Notes: generated from the letters alone by a model not told the origin. DNA of 64,000 nt from Lentilactobacillus raoultii (GCF_900411375.1 NZ_LS422985.1:1-64000), one strand, 5' to 3'; positions 27,254-35,881 are shown, numbered from the stretch's first letter. A program made the numbers and translations.

Positions 27254-27296
27254 AAAAAGCGCCACGACAAGGATTGACTGTCGTAGCGCTTTTTAG
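27254..27296 (+). terminator. Terminator after uidA
   Basis: AAAAAGCGC-ACGACA pairs with TGTCGT-GCGCTTTTT around one mismatch. Confidence 0.85.
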
Positions 27297-27303
27297 GTAA
27301 AAG

Positions 27304-27328
27304 AAAAAGCCCCTCACCGGAGACTTTT
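27304..27328 (-). terminator. Terminator after the cold-shock gene
   Basis: On the minus strand AAAAGTCTC pairs with GAGGGGCTTTT (with G-U pairs), followed by T residues. Confidence 0.6.
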
Positions 27329-27344
27329 ATTTCTTGATTTAACT

Positions 27345-27545
27345 TTAAGCAGGTGTAACGTTGGCTGCTTGTAAGCCACGGTCGCCCTTTTCAACATCAA
27401 GGGTAACTTTTTGATCCTCTTCAAGGGTCTTGAAGCCATCAGCATTGATTGCTGAGAAGTGAACGAATACGTCTGAGCCGTTGTCAAGCGTAATAAAACC
27501 GTAACCTTTGTCGCTGTTAAACCATTTAACTGTACCTTGTTCCAT
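27345..27545 (-). CDS. Cold-shock protein
   Basis: A 66-residue OB-fold RNA/DNA-binding protein with RNP1 (KGYGFI) and RNP2 (VFVHF) motifs. It acts as an RNA chaperone. GGAGG precedes the ATG; a longer frame upstream is a read-through of the leader. The promoter at 27666-27694 implies a leader of roughly 110 bases, as is usual for cold-shock mRNAs. Confidence 0.96.
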   Translation of the reverse strand: MEQGTVKWFNSDKGYGFITLDNGSDVFVHFSAINADGFKTLEEDQKVTLDVEKGDRGLQAANVTPA

Positions 27546-27950
27546 AAGATGAAACCTCCGTGCGCCTAGCGCAATTATATATTTTGCATTTGAAACTTTT
27601 GAAGTAAGGAGACATCTTTGAAAACGCCGTACCAAATTTCGAAGTTAACTAATACATTGATGATAACTATACCCGCACCTTGGATAAATAGCAAGGATTA
27701 TTAACCAGTTATTTTGTTATTTTCAAATTAGTTATTGATCAAATGTATGCTGGGCACGGGATGGCAGGTGAAAAATAAGTTAAAATTTATTTTGAAATTT
27801 CTGCTTATTAGTAGTTAAAAGTCGGTTGAGTTGGTGGAATGGTGGTTTTTGACTGAAAATAGAACGAATAATAGGCATTACCATGGTGGGAGACTAATGT
27901 AAAATGTTATGATTAGGGTAATTAATTTTGATTTGAAAGGCGGGTGTTTC
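27546..27950. other. Divergent region between csp and napA-like genes
   Basis: It holds the leader and promoter of the cold-shock gene on the minus strand and the upstream region of the antiporter gene. No RNA gene or further frame with a ribosome site is seen. Confidence 0.5.
27666..27694 (-). promoter_or_regulatory. Promoter of the cold-shock gene
   Basis: On the minus strand, a -35 TTGCTA (27694-27689), 17-base spacer and -10 TATAGT (27671-27666). It leaves a long 5' leader before the ATG at 27545. Confidence 0.6.
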
Positions 27951-29099
27951 ATGGGCTATATCGGACAGATTGCATTGATTTTAATTGCGACATTGCTGGC
28001 TGGTGCTGTTAGCCAGCGACTAGCAATGCCGGCAGTCATCGGACAACTGGTAGTTGGCGTGCTTTTGGGTCCAGGTGTTTTTAACGTGTTGCAGAATACG
28101 GAGTTAATGCAGGCCGGAGCAGAAATTGGCGTGATTATTCTGATGTTTATTGCTGGGATTGAAAGTGATTTGGATTTATTAAAACGGTATTTTAAGCCGG
28201 CGATGAGTGTGGCGATGGTTGGCGTGATTTTCCCAATGGTTGTTTTTTATGGTTATGGTCAGATGATGGGCCAATCATTTGAACGGGCGATCTTTTGGGG
28301 CGTTATTTTTGCGGCGACTTCGGTTTCGATCAGTGTTGAAGTGTTGCGGGAGTACAAAAGCTTGAATACTAAGGAAGGTGCCACAATTTTGGGTGCCGCG
28401 GTCGTTGATGATATTATCGCGGTTATTTTACTTAGTATTTTTGTCAGCTCATTTGGCGTGGGTGAAGCACAACAAATGAACCTGATTCTGGCAACGTTGC
28501 TTCAACTATTATATTTTGTCGGCGTGGTCGTCTTGGTTAAATGGGTGGCACCACTCATTTTGAAATTGGCTAAGCGGCTACCGGTCCGGGGAGCTGTTCC
28601 GATTGTTTCGCTGTTTCTTTGTCTATCAATGGCGTGGTTGGCAGACGTGATCGGCTTGAGTGCGGTTGTCGGCGCCTTCTTTGCCGGTGTGGCGGTTTCT
28701 CAAACCAACTTCCAAGAAGAGGTTTCCGACAGTGTTAGTTCGGTTGGATACACGTTTTTTATCCCAATTTTCTTTGTCAGCATTGGCTTAGATATGACCT
28801 TTGGTGGCCTAATCGACAATCTATGGTTGGTGGTCGTCATGACCCTGTTGGCAATTATCACCAAACTATTTGGCGGGGCGTTTGGGGCGATGTTAGCCAA
28901 AATCAGTTGGCCTTCAGCGCTGGCGATTGGTTCAGGGATGGTTTCAAGAGGTGAAATGGCCCTGATCATTGCCCAAATTGGTTTGACTGCTAATTTGATT
29001 GCTAAAAATTTATATTCGGAAATGATTATTGTGATTGTTTTATCAACGATTATTGCACCGTTGCTATTAAAATGGAGTTTGAAGCGGGTTAATCATTAA
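27951..29099 (+). CDS. NapA-like Na+(K+)/H+ antiporter (CPA2 family)
   Basis: A 382-residue membrane protein with 12-13 hydrophobic segments, the length of enterococcal NapA. The core motif GAAVVDDIIAVILL carries the paired Asp residues that bind the cation. No C-terminal RCK/TrkA-N domain, unlike KefB/C. The ATG at 27951 follows AAAGGCGGG; 14 codons of upstream frame are not counted. Only 28 bases separate it from the Nudix gene, so the three genes to 30135 form one unit. Confidence 0.88.
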   Translation: MGYIGQIALILIATLLAGAVSQRLAMPAVIGQLVVGVLLGPGVFNVLQNTELMQAGAEIGVIILMFIAGIESDLDLLKRYFKPAMSVAMVGVIFPMVVFYGYGQMMGQSFERAIFWGVIFAATSVSISVEVLREYKSLNTKEGATILGAAVVDDIIAVILLSIFVSSFGVGEAQQMNLILATLLQLLYFVGVVVLVKWVAPLILKLAKRLPVRGAVPIVSLFLCLSMAWLADVIGLSAVVGAFFAGVAVSQTNFQEEVSDSVSSVGYTFFIPIFFVSIGLDMTFGGLIDNLWLVVVMTLLAIITKLFGGAFGAMLAKISWPSALAIGSGMVSRGEMALIIAQIGLTANLIAKNLYSEMIIVIVLSTIIAPLLLKWSLKRVNH

Positions 29100-29127
29100 G
29101 GATTGAGAAATGAGAGGAGACATTCAA

Positions 29128-29556
29128 ATGGTAACTGAATACGCAAGTGGCGCAGTTGTTTACAACGTTCAAGATGGTGAAATTTGCTACCTACTGTTAC
29201 AAAGTGCAACTGATGATTTTTGGGGCTTACCAAAGGGCCACGTTGAGCCACACGAAAATCTGATTCAAACGGCAGTTCGGGAAATTAAGGAAGAAACCAG
29301 TTTGGATACCCGGATCGATACCAAGTTTAAAGAAACGGTCGAGTATGATATGAAGAATGGTCATCATAAATCGGTGACATTTTTTGTCAGCAAAGTTGCA
29401 CCGGACGTTAAAGTGACTCGTCAGGTGGAAGAAATTAATTCATTTGGCTGGTTTAACTATCAGCAAGCCTATGATAAATTAACTTATGATAATTTGAGAC
29501 AATTGCTAAAAGACGCTGACTATTACATTCGGACAAAAGAAGGAATCGGGGCATAG
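29128..29556 (+). CDS. Nudix hydrolase (diadenosine tetraphosphatase type)
   Basis: A 142-residue protein with a complete Nudix box, GHVEPHENLIQTAVREIKEE, at about 38-57. N-terminal ASGAVVYN and length resemble asymmetric Ap4A hydrolases, which clear stress alarmone and cap-like nucleotides. GAGGAG precedes the ATG at 29128. The next gene starts 6 bases after its stop. Confidence 0.9.
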   Translation: MVTEYASGAVVYNVQDGEICYLLLQSATDDFWGLPKGHVEPHENLIQTAVREIKEETSLDTRIDTKFKETVEYDMKNGHHKSVTFFVSKVAPDVKVTRQVEEINSFGWFNYQQAYDKLTYDNLRQLLKDADYYIRTKEGIGA

Positions 29557-29562
29557 TCATCA

Positions 29563-30135
29563 ATGGAAAATCGCGTTTTTGTAATTACCGGTGCAGCCGG
29601 GAGTGGGAAAACCACGATTCGAAATTATTTACATGATCGTTATGGGATGCCAAGAGTGATCACCCATACGACAAGACCACCCCGGGCAAATGAAAAAGAC
29701 GGGGTTGACTATTATTTTGAAACCAACCAGTCCTTTTTTCATAATCATTACCTGGAATCAGTGCGCTATGCCGGCAATTATTATGGTTCCTCGTATGAAG
29801 GGTTGGAAAGTGCTTGGCAAAAGAATCCCTATGTCTGCATTGTGTTGGATGGTGCCGGTGCAGTCACGTATAAACGAAAATTAGGCGAACGGGCCGTGAT
29901 CATTTTTCTTAAAGTCGGCAACCCGGAAGTTTTAAAACGCCGCATGGAAGGCCGCGGTGATGATACAACTATGGTGACTAAACGGATTAAAAGCCAAGAG
30001 TACGTTCGCGACTTAGAGATGCCGGCAGCGTTAATCGGGCATGCCTATGAAATTGTTAATTTGGATTTAACGCAGACTAAAAATCAGGTAGATCAGATCG
30101 TGTCCAAGTATTGTCATCCAAATGGTCGTCAATAA
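29563..30135 (+). CDS. Guanylate kinase-like protein
   Basis: A 190-residue P-loop kinase with GAAGSGKTT (Walker A), THTTRPPRANEKDGVDYYF (GMP-binding region, usually S-x-TTR-xPR-xGE) and GNYYGSS. The GMP-binding Ser is Thr here. It may be a second guanylate kinase or a paralogue with another nucleotide substrate. No clear ribosome site: it probably depends on coupling to the Nudix gene 6 bases upstream. Confidence 0.85.
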   Translation: MENRVFVITGAAGSGKTTIRNYLHDRYGMPRVITHTTRPPRANEKDGVDYYFETNQSFFHNHYLESVRYAGNYYGSSYEGLESAWQKNPYVCIVLDGAGAVTYKRKLGERAVIIFLKVGNPEVLKRRMEGRGDDTTMVTKRIKSQEYVRDLEMPAALIGHAYEIVNLDLTQTKNQVDQIVSKYCHPNGRQ

Positions 30136-30237
30136 GTCGATACACACTGTACTGACTGCTATTGTGGTTTATCCGATAGGTGGTGTAACCACTTGGTATT
30201 GGCTGGCGTTTCATGTTACTATATAAAAGATAGTAGA

Positions 30238-30252
30238 TGGTAATTATTACTA
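30238..30252 (+). promoter_or_regulatory. Zur-like operator upstream of the Fur-family gene
   Basis: TGGTAATTATTACTA is a 7-1-7 inverted repeat matching the Bacillus Zur box TCGTAATNATTACGA at all but two defined positions, and fits Fur and PerR boxes less well. It lies about 40 bases before the start codon, next to a second inverted repeat (TACTAT...ATAGTA). Confidence 0.55.
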
Positions 30253-30291
30253 GTGTGTCACTCATGTCAATAAAAAGTAAAGGTGATTTTA

Positions 30292-30735
30292 ATGCCTGCA
30301 GCAGTTGAAGAAGCAACGCGTTTATTAAAAGATCATAATTTCAAAATTACAAAGCAACGAAAAGCGATGTTGGAATACCTTGTCGATACGGCAACCAAAC
30401 ACTTTGTGGAAGTGACCAGCATTGACAATTTCATGCGCCAAACGTTTCCCAAGATGAGTCATAATACGATTTATCGAAATATTTCTGAATTTGCTGATTT
30501 GGGGATTGTCGAGCGTCAGATTCAAGGCGATCGGGCGTCCGTGAAATTTCAATGTGATTTTCAGCAAGAACACCATCACCACTTTATTTGTAATAATTGT
30601 GGTAAAGTCATTGAATTACGGGACTGCCCATTAAGTGATGAAATCACGTCGCAGTTGGGTGACTGCGAAATCACGGGACATTTATTCCAGATTTATGGCC
30701 TTTGCCCAGAATGTGCTAATTTAAAGAATAATTAA
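30292..30735 (+). CDS. Fur-family metalloregulator, probably Zur
   Basis: A 147-residue Fur-family repressor: N-terminal winged helix (NFKITKQRKAMLEYL ... HNTIYRNISEFADLGIV) and C-terminal dimerisation domain with the metal-binding HHHHFIC. Two CxxC pairs (CNNC, CPEC) hold the structural zinc. The Zur-like box in its own promoter suggests zinc-responsive autoregulation; Fur or PerR remain possible. The ATG at 30292 follows AAAGGTGA by 5 bases. Confidence 0.88.
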   Translation: MPAAVEEATRLLKDHNFKITKQRKAMLEYLVDTATKHFVEVTSIDNFMRQTFPKMSHNTIYRNISEFADLGIVERQIQGDRASVKFQCDFQQEHHHHFICNNCGKVIELRDCPLSDEITSQLGDCEITGHLFQIYGLCPECANLKNN

Positions 30736-30810
30736 TCAAATATTCAGGTTTTGTTGAAGAAATTGTGCGATAATATGGTTTACTAATTCAGAGGATAGGA
30801 AGTTTTTTGA

Positions 30811-31470
30811 ATGGATAATCGAATTCCGCCATTAGTAACACCATTTGCAATTTTATCGATTTGTTTGGCACTTGGTGCGACTAACGTTGTGGCTAATAAA
30901 GTCACGGGAACCAGTGAAGGAACACCTACTACCACTCAAACCACTAGTCAAAAGAATATGTCCAATTCGATTTACGGTAAGCCAAAGCCGAAAAAGACTG
31001 ATACCAGTCTGAATGATGATAAAGATAAGGCTAAGACCTCTTCGCAAAAGGCAAAGGAATCTTCGGAAAAAGCTGCCAAAGCTTCTTCTTTAAAAGAAAA
31101 GCAGGCAAAAGAATCCTCCGAAAAGCAAGCTTCGTCCGATGTGAACGAAAGCAGTACACCGGAAACGGATCAAACTACCGGAACGAAAGATAATGGCACG
31201 ACAACCAAAAAATCGGGCACAACCGGTAAGTCGACAACTAAGGCAAAATCAACAACCGGGACAACGAAAAAGTCCAATCAAAATACAGGGACCACAGATG
31301 GTACCGATCAAAATCAGAAGACCAATGATCAAACGACGACTGGTCAGACAGATGATAACGGGACAACAACTGGCAATACCGGTACAACCACTAACGATGG
31401 GACTGGTAATACCAATACCACCAATGATGGCACAACGACGACTCAACAGAATACTGGAGGTGGCCAATAA
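30811..31470 (+). CDS. Membrane-anchored low-complexity extracellular protein
   Basis: A 219-residue protein. The first ~30 residues (LVTPFAILSICLALGATNVVA) are a signal anchor. The rest is low-complexity: a Lys/Ser/Ala-rich helical stretch (about 70-105) and then a Thr/Gly/Asn/Asp-rich tail (about 120-219). No LPXTG motif. Its stop overlaps the next ATG by one base, so the two membrane-associated products are translationally coupled. Probably a cell-wall spacer or wall-binding protein; function unknown. Confidence 0.75.
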   Translation: MDNRIPPLVTPFAILSICLALGATNVVANKVTGTSEGTPTTTQTTSQKNMSNSIYGKPKPKKTDTSLNDDKDKAKTSSQKAKESSEKAAKASSLKEKQAKESSEKQASSDVNESSTPETDQTTGTKDNGTTTKKSGTTGKSTTKAKSTTGTTKKSNQNTGTTDGTDQNQKTNDQTTTGQTDDNGTTTGNTGTTTNDGTGNTNTTNDGTTTTQQNTGGGQ

Positions 31471-32306
31471 TGTTTAGTTTTTTGGATATGATTAATCATT
31501 ACCTTGGCTACTTCAATATTAATGTCGCGGTTAAGAGTCGAATTTACACGGTTCTTGGCTTTTTGGGGAATTTGTATTTGTTTTACATTAGTTTTCGCTT
31601 TTTGCAGAACAAATACTATTCCAAGGGGGCATTGCTGCTGGCAGTTTCTCTGATTCTGTTTTACTTTTTGATTTGTAATTTCTTTTACTATTTCACAAAG
31701 AAACAGCCATGGTTTGATATCTCGCCAAAATTGGCGCGGATGCTTCATTTGCAACCCCATGAAAAAGAAATTCAAGCAAATTCTAAAATGGGTAACACAG
31801 TGATTCAGGAGCCTTATAATCGGAAAGACAACGCGGCAAACGGGATTTTTGACGAGCAGCATGTACTACCTGCCAAAATTGCTATTTCACCGTCCGAGCA
31901 GATGAATCTGAATCGCTTGGTTGCCCAAATGGAGCAGCAACAGCTTTTCCGGGCTGACTATAATGGGATGACGGATCGAAAGATTTATGAACTCTTGAAG
32001 ATTAATGGTAGCAAGCCGATTTATGCGATTGGTAAGGGTGTGATGATGCCTTACTTTGAGATGAAACGTCAGGGTGATTCCTTGATTGTTTATGCGGGGA
32101 TGAACCAAGCCGAAATCTATCCGGTGGGGTCGATCAAACGGGTTGGTCTTCAATCCATTCGGTCGATTGATTTATCGGATCTAAAACTCTATTTAGCGTC
32201 TGTTGAATTATTTGGCGGCCCCTACAAAGAAATTGGCCGGGCCGGCGTTTTGGAACATTCGCAGGACTATACCCTACGAGTGAGTGTGGCGTATAAAAAA
32301 GTATAA
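31470..32306 (+). CDS. Conserved membrane protein, possibly DUF6681 type
   Basis: A 278-residue protein with two N-terminal membrane helices (about 26-44 and 53-72) and a ~200-residue soluble C-terminal domain. It resembles uncharacterised lactobacillar membrane proteins; the DUF6681 assignment is from memory and weak. The conserved-looking core is MTDRKIYELLKINGSKPIYAIGKG. Coupled to the upstream low-complexity gene, closed by a strong terminator. Confidence 0.72.
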   Translation: MFSFLDMINHYLGYFNINVAVKSRIYTVLGFLGNLYLFYISFRFLQNKYYSKGALLLAVSLILFYFLICNFFYYFTKKQPWFDISPKLARMLHLQPHEKEIQANSKMGNTVIQEPYNRKDNAANGIFDEQHVLPAKIAISPSEQMNLNRLVAQMEQQQLFRADYNGMTDRKIYELLKINGSKPIYAIGKGVMMPYFEMKRQGDSLIVYAGMNQAEIYPVGSIKRVGLQSIRSIDLSDLKLYLASVELFGGPYKEIGRAGVLEHSQDYTLRVSVAYKKV

Positions 32307-32330
32307 ACTGGTTTCTTAGATGATTGCAGC

Positions 32331-32365
32331 AAAGTCGGAACACGTGGTAGTGGTTCCGGCTTTTT
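32331..32365 (+). terminator. Terminator after the membrane-protein gene
   Basis: AAAGTCGGAAC pairs with GTTCCGGCTTT (one G-U) followed by T residues. Confidence 0.85.
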
Positions 32366-32378
32366 GTATGCGTTGATC

Positions 32379-32554
32379 CACACACTGGAGTAGGACTGCT
32401 TCGTGAATTAACCGCTTTTCTGCACACACTGGATTAGGACTGTTCCGAAAAGCAACACCGCTCCTGATAAGAGATCAATCTGAAAAATCCAAAGGCAGGA
32501 TTTCTCAGATTGACGTCTTATTATCCGGGTGTTAACCGCTTTTCTGCACACACT
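32379..32554. repeat. Short repeat cluster with a long imperfect hairpin
   Basis: CACACACTGGAGTAGGACTG (32379-32398) recurs with one change at 32423-32442. A 23-base word beginning TTAACCGC is repeated exactly at 32408-32430 and 32532-32554. Between these, 32447-32544 folds as nested arms: GAAAAGC/GCTTTTC, AACACC/GGTGTT, AATCTGA/TCAGATT and AAATCC/GGATTT. It could be a small RNA, a decayed mobile element or a transcription-processing structure. Confidence 0.65.
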
Positions 32555-32751
32555 ACTTTTCTTTTTTCCCCAATTCCTGTAAAATTGTAATACATTAGAT
32601 TAATTTAACTGTTTTCTTTTCTTTTCACATTTTGGCTCAGCCATTGAATCATTTTTCTACTTTTATTTGTTATGGAAAACGTGAGAAAGGGTCGCTATGA
32701 AGGAACATGGCAGGAAATGTTACATGTTTGTAAAATTAATGTGACAATTTT

Positions 32752-32780
32752 TTGACCTGATATCACTTTTAACCTAAACT
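32752..32780 (+). promoter_or_regulatory. Promoter of the glutamine-type ABC operon
   Basis: A -35 TTGACC (32752-32757), 17-base spacer and -10 TAAACT (32775-32780). TTTTAAC directly before the -10 resembles the second half of the direct repeats in the oppA promoters. Confidence 0.6.
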
Positions 32781-32838
32781 GAGGGTAGATACATTCTTAG
32801 ACAATTCTAATATTGTCGACTACTTGGAGGAAAATAAC

Positions 32839-33579
32839 ATGGCAATGATCGAATTTCAAGATGTCCAAAAGTACTACGGTAGCTTCCATGCGCTTAAAGA
32901 CATTAATCTTAAAATTGAAGCTGGTGAAACCGTTGTGTTGATTGGACCGTCCGGTTCCGGTAAATCAACGCTGATTCGAACGATTAATGGCTTGGAAACT
33001 ATTCAAGAAGGGAAATTAATTGTTAACGGCCAGGATTTAGCCAATAAAAAGACCGATATTAACCGAATTCGTAAAAATGTTGGCATGGTCTTTCAGCACT
33101 TTAATTTGTATGCCAACAAAACCATTATGGAAAATATTATGTTGGCACCCCGGATTGTGCTGCATCGAAATGAAGACGAAAACCGTAAAATTGCGTTGGA
33201 ATTATTAGATCGGGTTGGCCTTCGAAGCCAAGCTGAAAAATTACCGGCTCAGTTGTCAGGTGGACAACAGCAACGAATTGCGATTGCCCGTTCGCTGGCC
33301 ATGCGTCCAAAATGCTTACTATTTGATGAACCCACCAGTGCGCTTGATCCCGAAATGATTGACGACGTGTTAAACGTTATGAAGGACATCGCTCATGATT
33401 CTGATATGACGATGCTGGTTGTGACTCACGAAATGGGCTTTGCTCGTGAAGTAGCCAACCGGGTAATTTTCATGGATGATGGTCGAATCTTGGAAGATGA
33501 CAGCAGTAAAAAATTCTTTGATGGTGAACCATCCAATGAACGTGCCCGTCAATTTCTTGGGAAAATTATTACACACTAA
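32839..33579 (+). CDS. glnQ: Polar amino acid (glutamine-type) ABC importer ATPase
   Basis: A 246-residue ABC ATPase with Walker A GPSGSGKST, signature LSGGQQQR, Walker B LLFDEPTSALDP and the H-loop VTHE. High similarity in length and motifs to GlnQ/polar amino acid importers. The ATG at 32839 follows GGAGG; the frame extends five codons upstream. First gene of a four-gene importer operon that continues to 35795. Confidence 0.93.
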   Translation: MAMIEFQDVQKYYGSFHALKDINLKIEAGETVVLIGPSGSGKSTLIRTINGLETIQEGKLIVNGQDLANKKTDINRIRKNVGMVFQHFNLYANKTIMENIMLAPRIVLHRNEDENRKIALELLDRVGLRSQAEKLPAQLSGGQQQRIAIARSLAMRPKCLLFDEPTSALDPEMIDDVLNVMKDIAHDSDMTMLVVTHEMGFAREVANRVIFMDDGRILEDDSSKKFFDGEPSNERARQFLGKIITH

Positions 33580-33603
33580 AAACGCTGAATTGGAGGAGAC
33601 ATC

Positions 33604-34437
33604 ATGAAAAAGATCTTATCGAAGATTGGGTTGATGATCGCCTTATTGGTCATGGTGGTTTCACTGGGGGCCTGCAGTAAGTCGTCTGGTGCAAAACGCG
33701 ATGTTCTAAAGGAAGATCAACAATCTAAAACGATTACCTGGGGTGTCAAGGCCGATACCAAGCTATTTGGTCTTATGGACGTGAAAGATAATCAAATTAA
33801 AGGATTTGAAGTTGACCTCGCCAAGGCGTTGACCAAGCAGATAATTGGTAAAAAAGGAAAAGCCCGCTTTATTCAAGTCACTAGTCAGACGCGAATGCCG
33901 TTACTGGCAAATGGGAACATTGATGCCATCATGGCAACAATGACCATTACGCCGCAACGTGCTAAGCAAGTTGACTTTACCCGTTCATATTTTGATGCCG
34001 GGCAAGCGATTCTGGTTAAGAATGGTAGTCCCATCAAGAATGTTCGCGACTTAAACCATAAGGGAGCGGTTGTTCTGGGCGTGGTTGGATCAAACTCAGT
34101 TCAAAATATTAAAAAATTTGCACCAAAGGCCCGCGTTTTGCAGCTATCTGATTATTCGCAGGCTTTAACCGCGTTGAAGTCTGGTCAGGGTGATGCACTG
34201 ACCACGGATAACGGGATTCTTTACGGGATGTCAATTGAAAACCCGGGTTATTCCGTTGTGGGCGGCACGTTTACCAATGAACCCTATGGGATTGCAACAG
34301 CTAAGGGTCAGCGGCCATTCCACAATGCCCTAAATCACGCGCTGACAAAAGTGGAAGACTCAGGTCAATATAACAAACTGATCTATAAATGGTTCCACAA
34401 TGTTCGTGGCTTTGATATGAAGGGGGCAGAACGATGA
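33604..34437 (+). CDS. glnH: Amino acid substrate-binding lipoprotein of the ABC importer
   Basis: A 277-residue lipoprotein: signal peptide with lipobox LGAC near residue 24, then a periplasmic-binding-type domain (TWGVKADTKLFGLMDVKDNQIKGFEVDLAKAL; ATMTITPQRAKQVDFTRSYF). The FEVDLAKAL and PQRAKQVDF motifs mark the glutamine/glutamate/aspartate class. It is anchored outside the membrane. Its stop overlaps the ATG of the first permease gene by 4 bases. Confidence 0.92.
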   Translation: MKKILSKIGLMIALLVMVVSLGACSKSSGAKRDVLKEDQQSKTITWGVKADTKLFGLMDVKDNQIKGFEVDLAKALTKQIIGKKGKARFIQVTSQTRMPLLANGNIDAIMATMTITPQRAKQVDFTRSYFDAGQAILVKNGSPIKNVRDLNHKGAVVLGVVGSNSVQNIKKFAPKARVLQLSDYSQALTALKSGQGDALTTDNGILYGMSIENPGYSVVGGTFTNEPYGIATAKGQRPFHNALNHALTKVEDSGQYNKLIYKWFHNVRGFDMKGAER

Positions 34438-35072
34438 TAAGCATTTTTCAAAATTACGGTGGTGAATTGCTCACAGGACTTGGCCAGACGCTTTTGTGCA
34501 GTATTATTGCACTAATCTTCGCGTTGATTATCGGGTCTGCGTTTGCAATTATGGAAACCATGCCAAACAAAGCCGCTCGAGTGATTGCCCGAGTGTACAT
34601 TGAAGTTTTTCGAAATATTCCACTTTTGGTCATTACCATGTTTTTCTACGTCGTTATTCCAATGTACGTTGTTAAAATTAGTGGCTTTGCGTCTGGAACT
34701 ATCGGTCTAACATTGTACTCATCTGCATTTATTGCTGAGACCGTTCGTTCAGGAATTCAGTCAGTAGACCCTGGCCAAATGGAAGGTGCCCGGGCCAACG
34801 GGTTATCCTATTGGCAATCGATGCGTTACATTATCTTACCGCAGGCGTTTCGTTACGTGATCCCACCACTGGGCAACCAGTTTATTAATTTGGTTAAGAA
34901 CTCATCGGTTCTAGCCTTTGTGGCCGGATTTGATTTGATGTATCAAGCAAATGTGATTGCATCGGATTCCTTACAGAGTATGAGCACATACCTATGTGTT
35001 GGTTTATTGTACTTGGTCTTGACGCTGCCACTGAGTTACTACATGCGTTATCTGGAAAAAAAATTAGCTTAA
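34434..35072 (+). CDS. Amino acid ABC importer permease 1
   Basis: A 212-residue permease of the His/Glu/Gln/Arg class with about five membrane helices. The EAA loop reads GARANGLSYWQSMRYIILPQAFRY, the contact site for the ATPase. It overlaps the binding-protein gene (ATGA) and is followed 15 bases later by a second, related permease, giving a heterodimeric channel. Confidence 0.92.
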   Translation: MISIFQNYGGELLTGLGQTLLCSIIALIFALIIGSAFAIMETMPNKAARVIARVYIEVFRNIPLLVITMFFYVVIPMYVVKISGFASGTIGLTLYSSAFIAETVRSGIQSVDPGQMEGARANGLSYWQSMRYIILPQAFRYVIPPLGNQFINLVKNSSVLAFVAGFDLMYQANVIASDSLQSMSTYLCVGLLYLVLTLPLSYYMRYLEKKLA

Positions 35073-35087
35073 GGGAGGAATGACGAT

Positions 35088-35795
35088 ATGTTAACTGTAT
35101 TGGGTGCTTATTCATGGGTTAATATCAAGTTCCTTCTAGAGGGAGCCTGGGTAACAATTTTGGTCTCCGTTTGTTCGATTGCCTTGAGTTACATATTTGG
35201 TGTAATTTTAGGGGTTGTGCGTTACGTTAAGATTAAATACTTGTCAGCCGTCGTTGGCTTTGTTATTGATATTATCCGTAATTTACCATTGATTTTGATT
35301 ATCTTCTTTACCTACTTCGGCTTGCCACATTTAGGCTTTAAACCTGATCCGATTTGGGCGTCGGTGATTGCCATGGCGGTTTTTGAATCCGCAATGGTAG
35401 CGGAAATTGTGCGAGCCGGAATTGCCTCGATTCCAGTTGGCCAAATGGAAGGTGCCCGGGCTAACGGGTTATCTTATTGGCAGGCTTTAAGATATATCGT
35501 TTTGCCACAAGCAATTCGAAATATGATTCCGGCAATTGTCAGTCAATTTATCTCGTTAGTGAAGGATACGTCTTTGGCCACAATCATTGTCTTGCCTGAT
35601 TTGATGAATCATGCGCAAATCATTTATGGTCAAAATACGAACTATACGATTCCAATGTTTTTAGCACTAGCGGTGATGTACTTTATCGTTTGCTACTCGC
35701 TGTCACTGTTCTCGAAATACCTTGAGAATCGAATTGGTGGCGGTAAGAAGAAATCCAAGGTTGATGAAGCTGCTGAGAATGCCAGTGATGCTTAA
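35088..35795 (+). CDS. Amino acid ABC importer permease 2
   Basis: A 235-residue permease with the EAA loop GARANGLSYWQALRYIVLPQAIRN, paralogous to its upstream neighbour, and a Lys/Asp/Ala-rich cytoplasmic tail. GGGAGG precedes the ATG. Last gene of the operon before a strong terminator. Confidence 0.92.
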   Translation: MLTVLGAYSWVNIKFLLEGAWVTILVSVCSIALSYIFGVILGVVRYVKIKYLSAVVGFVIDIIRNLPLILIIFFTYFGLPHLGFKPDPIWASVIAMAVFESAMVAEIVRAGIASIPVGQMEGARANGLSYWQALRYIVLPQAIRNMIPAIVSQFISLVKDTSLATIIVLPDLMNHAQIIYGQNTNYTIPMFLALAVMYFIVCYSLSLFSKYLENRIGGGKKKSKVDEAAENASDA

Positions 35796-35820
35796 TTAAT
35801 GATTATTTCAACGCACAAAT

Positions 35821-35869
35821 AAAATGAGATTAGCAACCACGTGCAGAGTGATTACTAATCCCATTTTTT
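35821..35869. terminator. Terminator between gln operon and mgtC
   Basis: AAAATGAGATTAG pairs with CTAATCCCATTTT around one mismatch, with A and T flanks. It can serve both converging units. Confidence 0.85.
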
Positions 35870-35881
35870 GTTTGCTGCCAC

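Larger units (their letters stand above)
32307..32838. other. Intergenic region between membrane gene and glnQ-type operon
   Basis: It contains, in order, the terminator (32331-32365), the hairpin/repeat cluster (32379-32554), an AT-rich stretch and the ABC-operon promoter (32752-32780). No protein-coding frame with a ribosome site was found. Confidence 0.6.

Noticed and set aside
31193-31477. Frames in other phases of the Thr/Gly-rich gene at 30811-31470
   Set aside because: They are products of repetitive low-complexity codons with no start signal.
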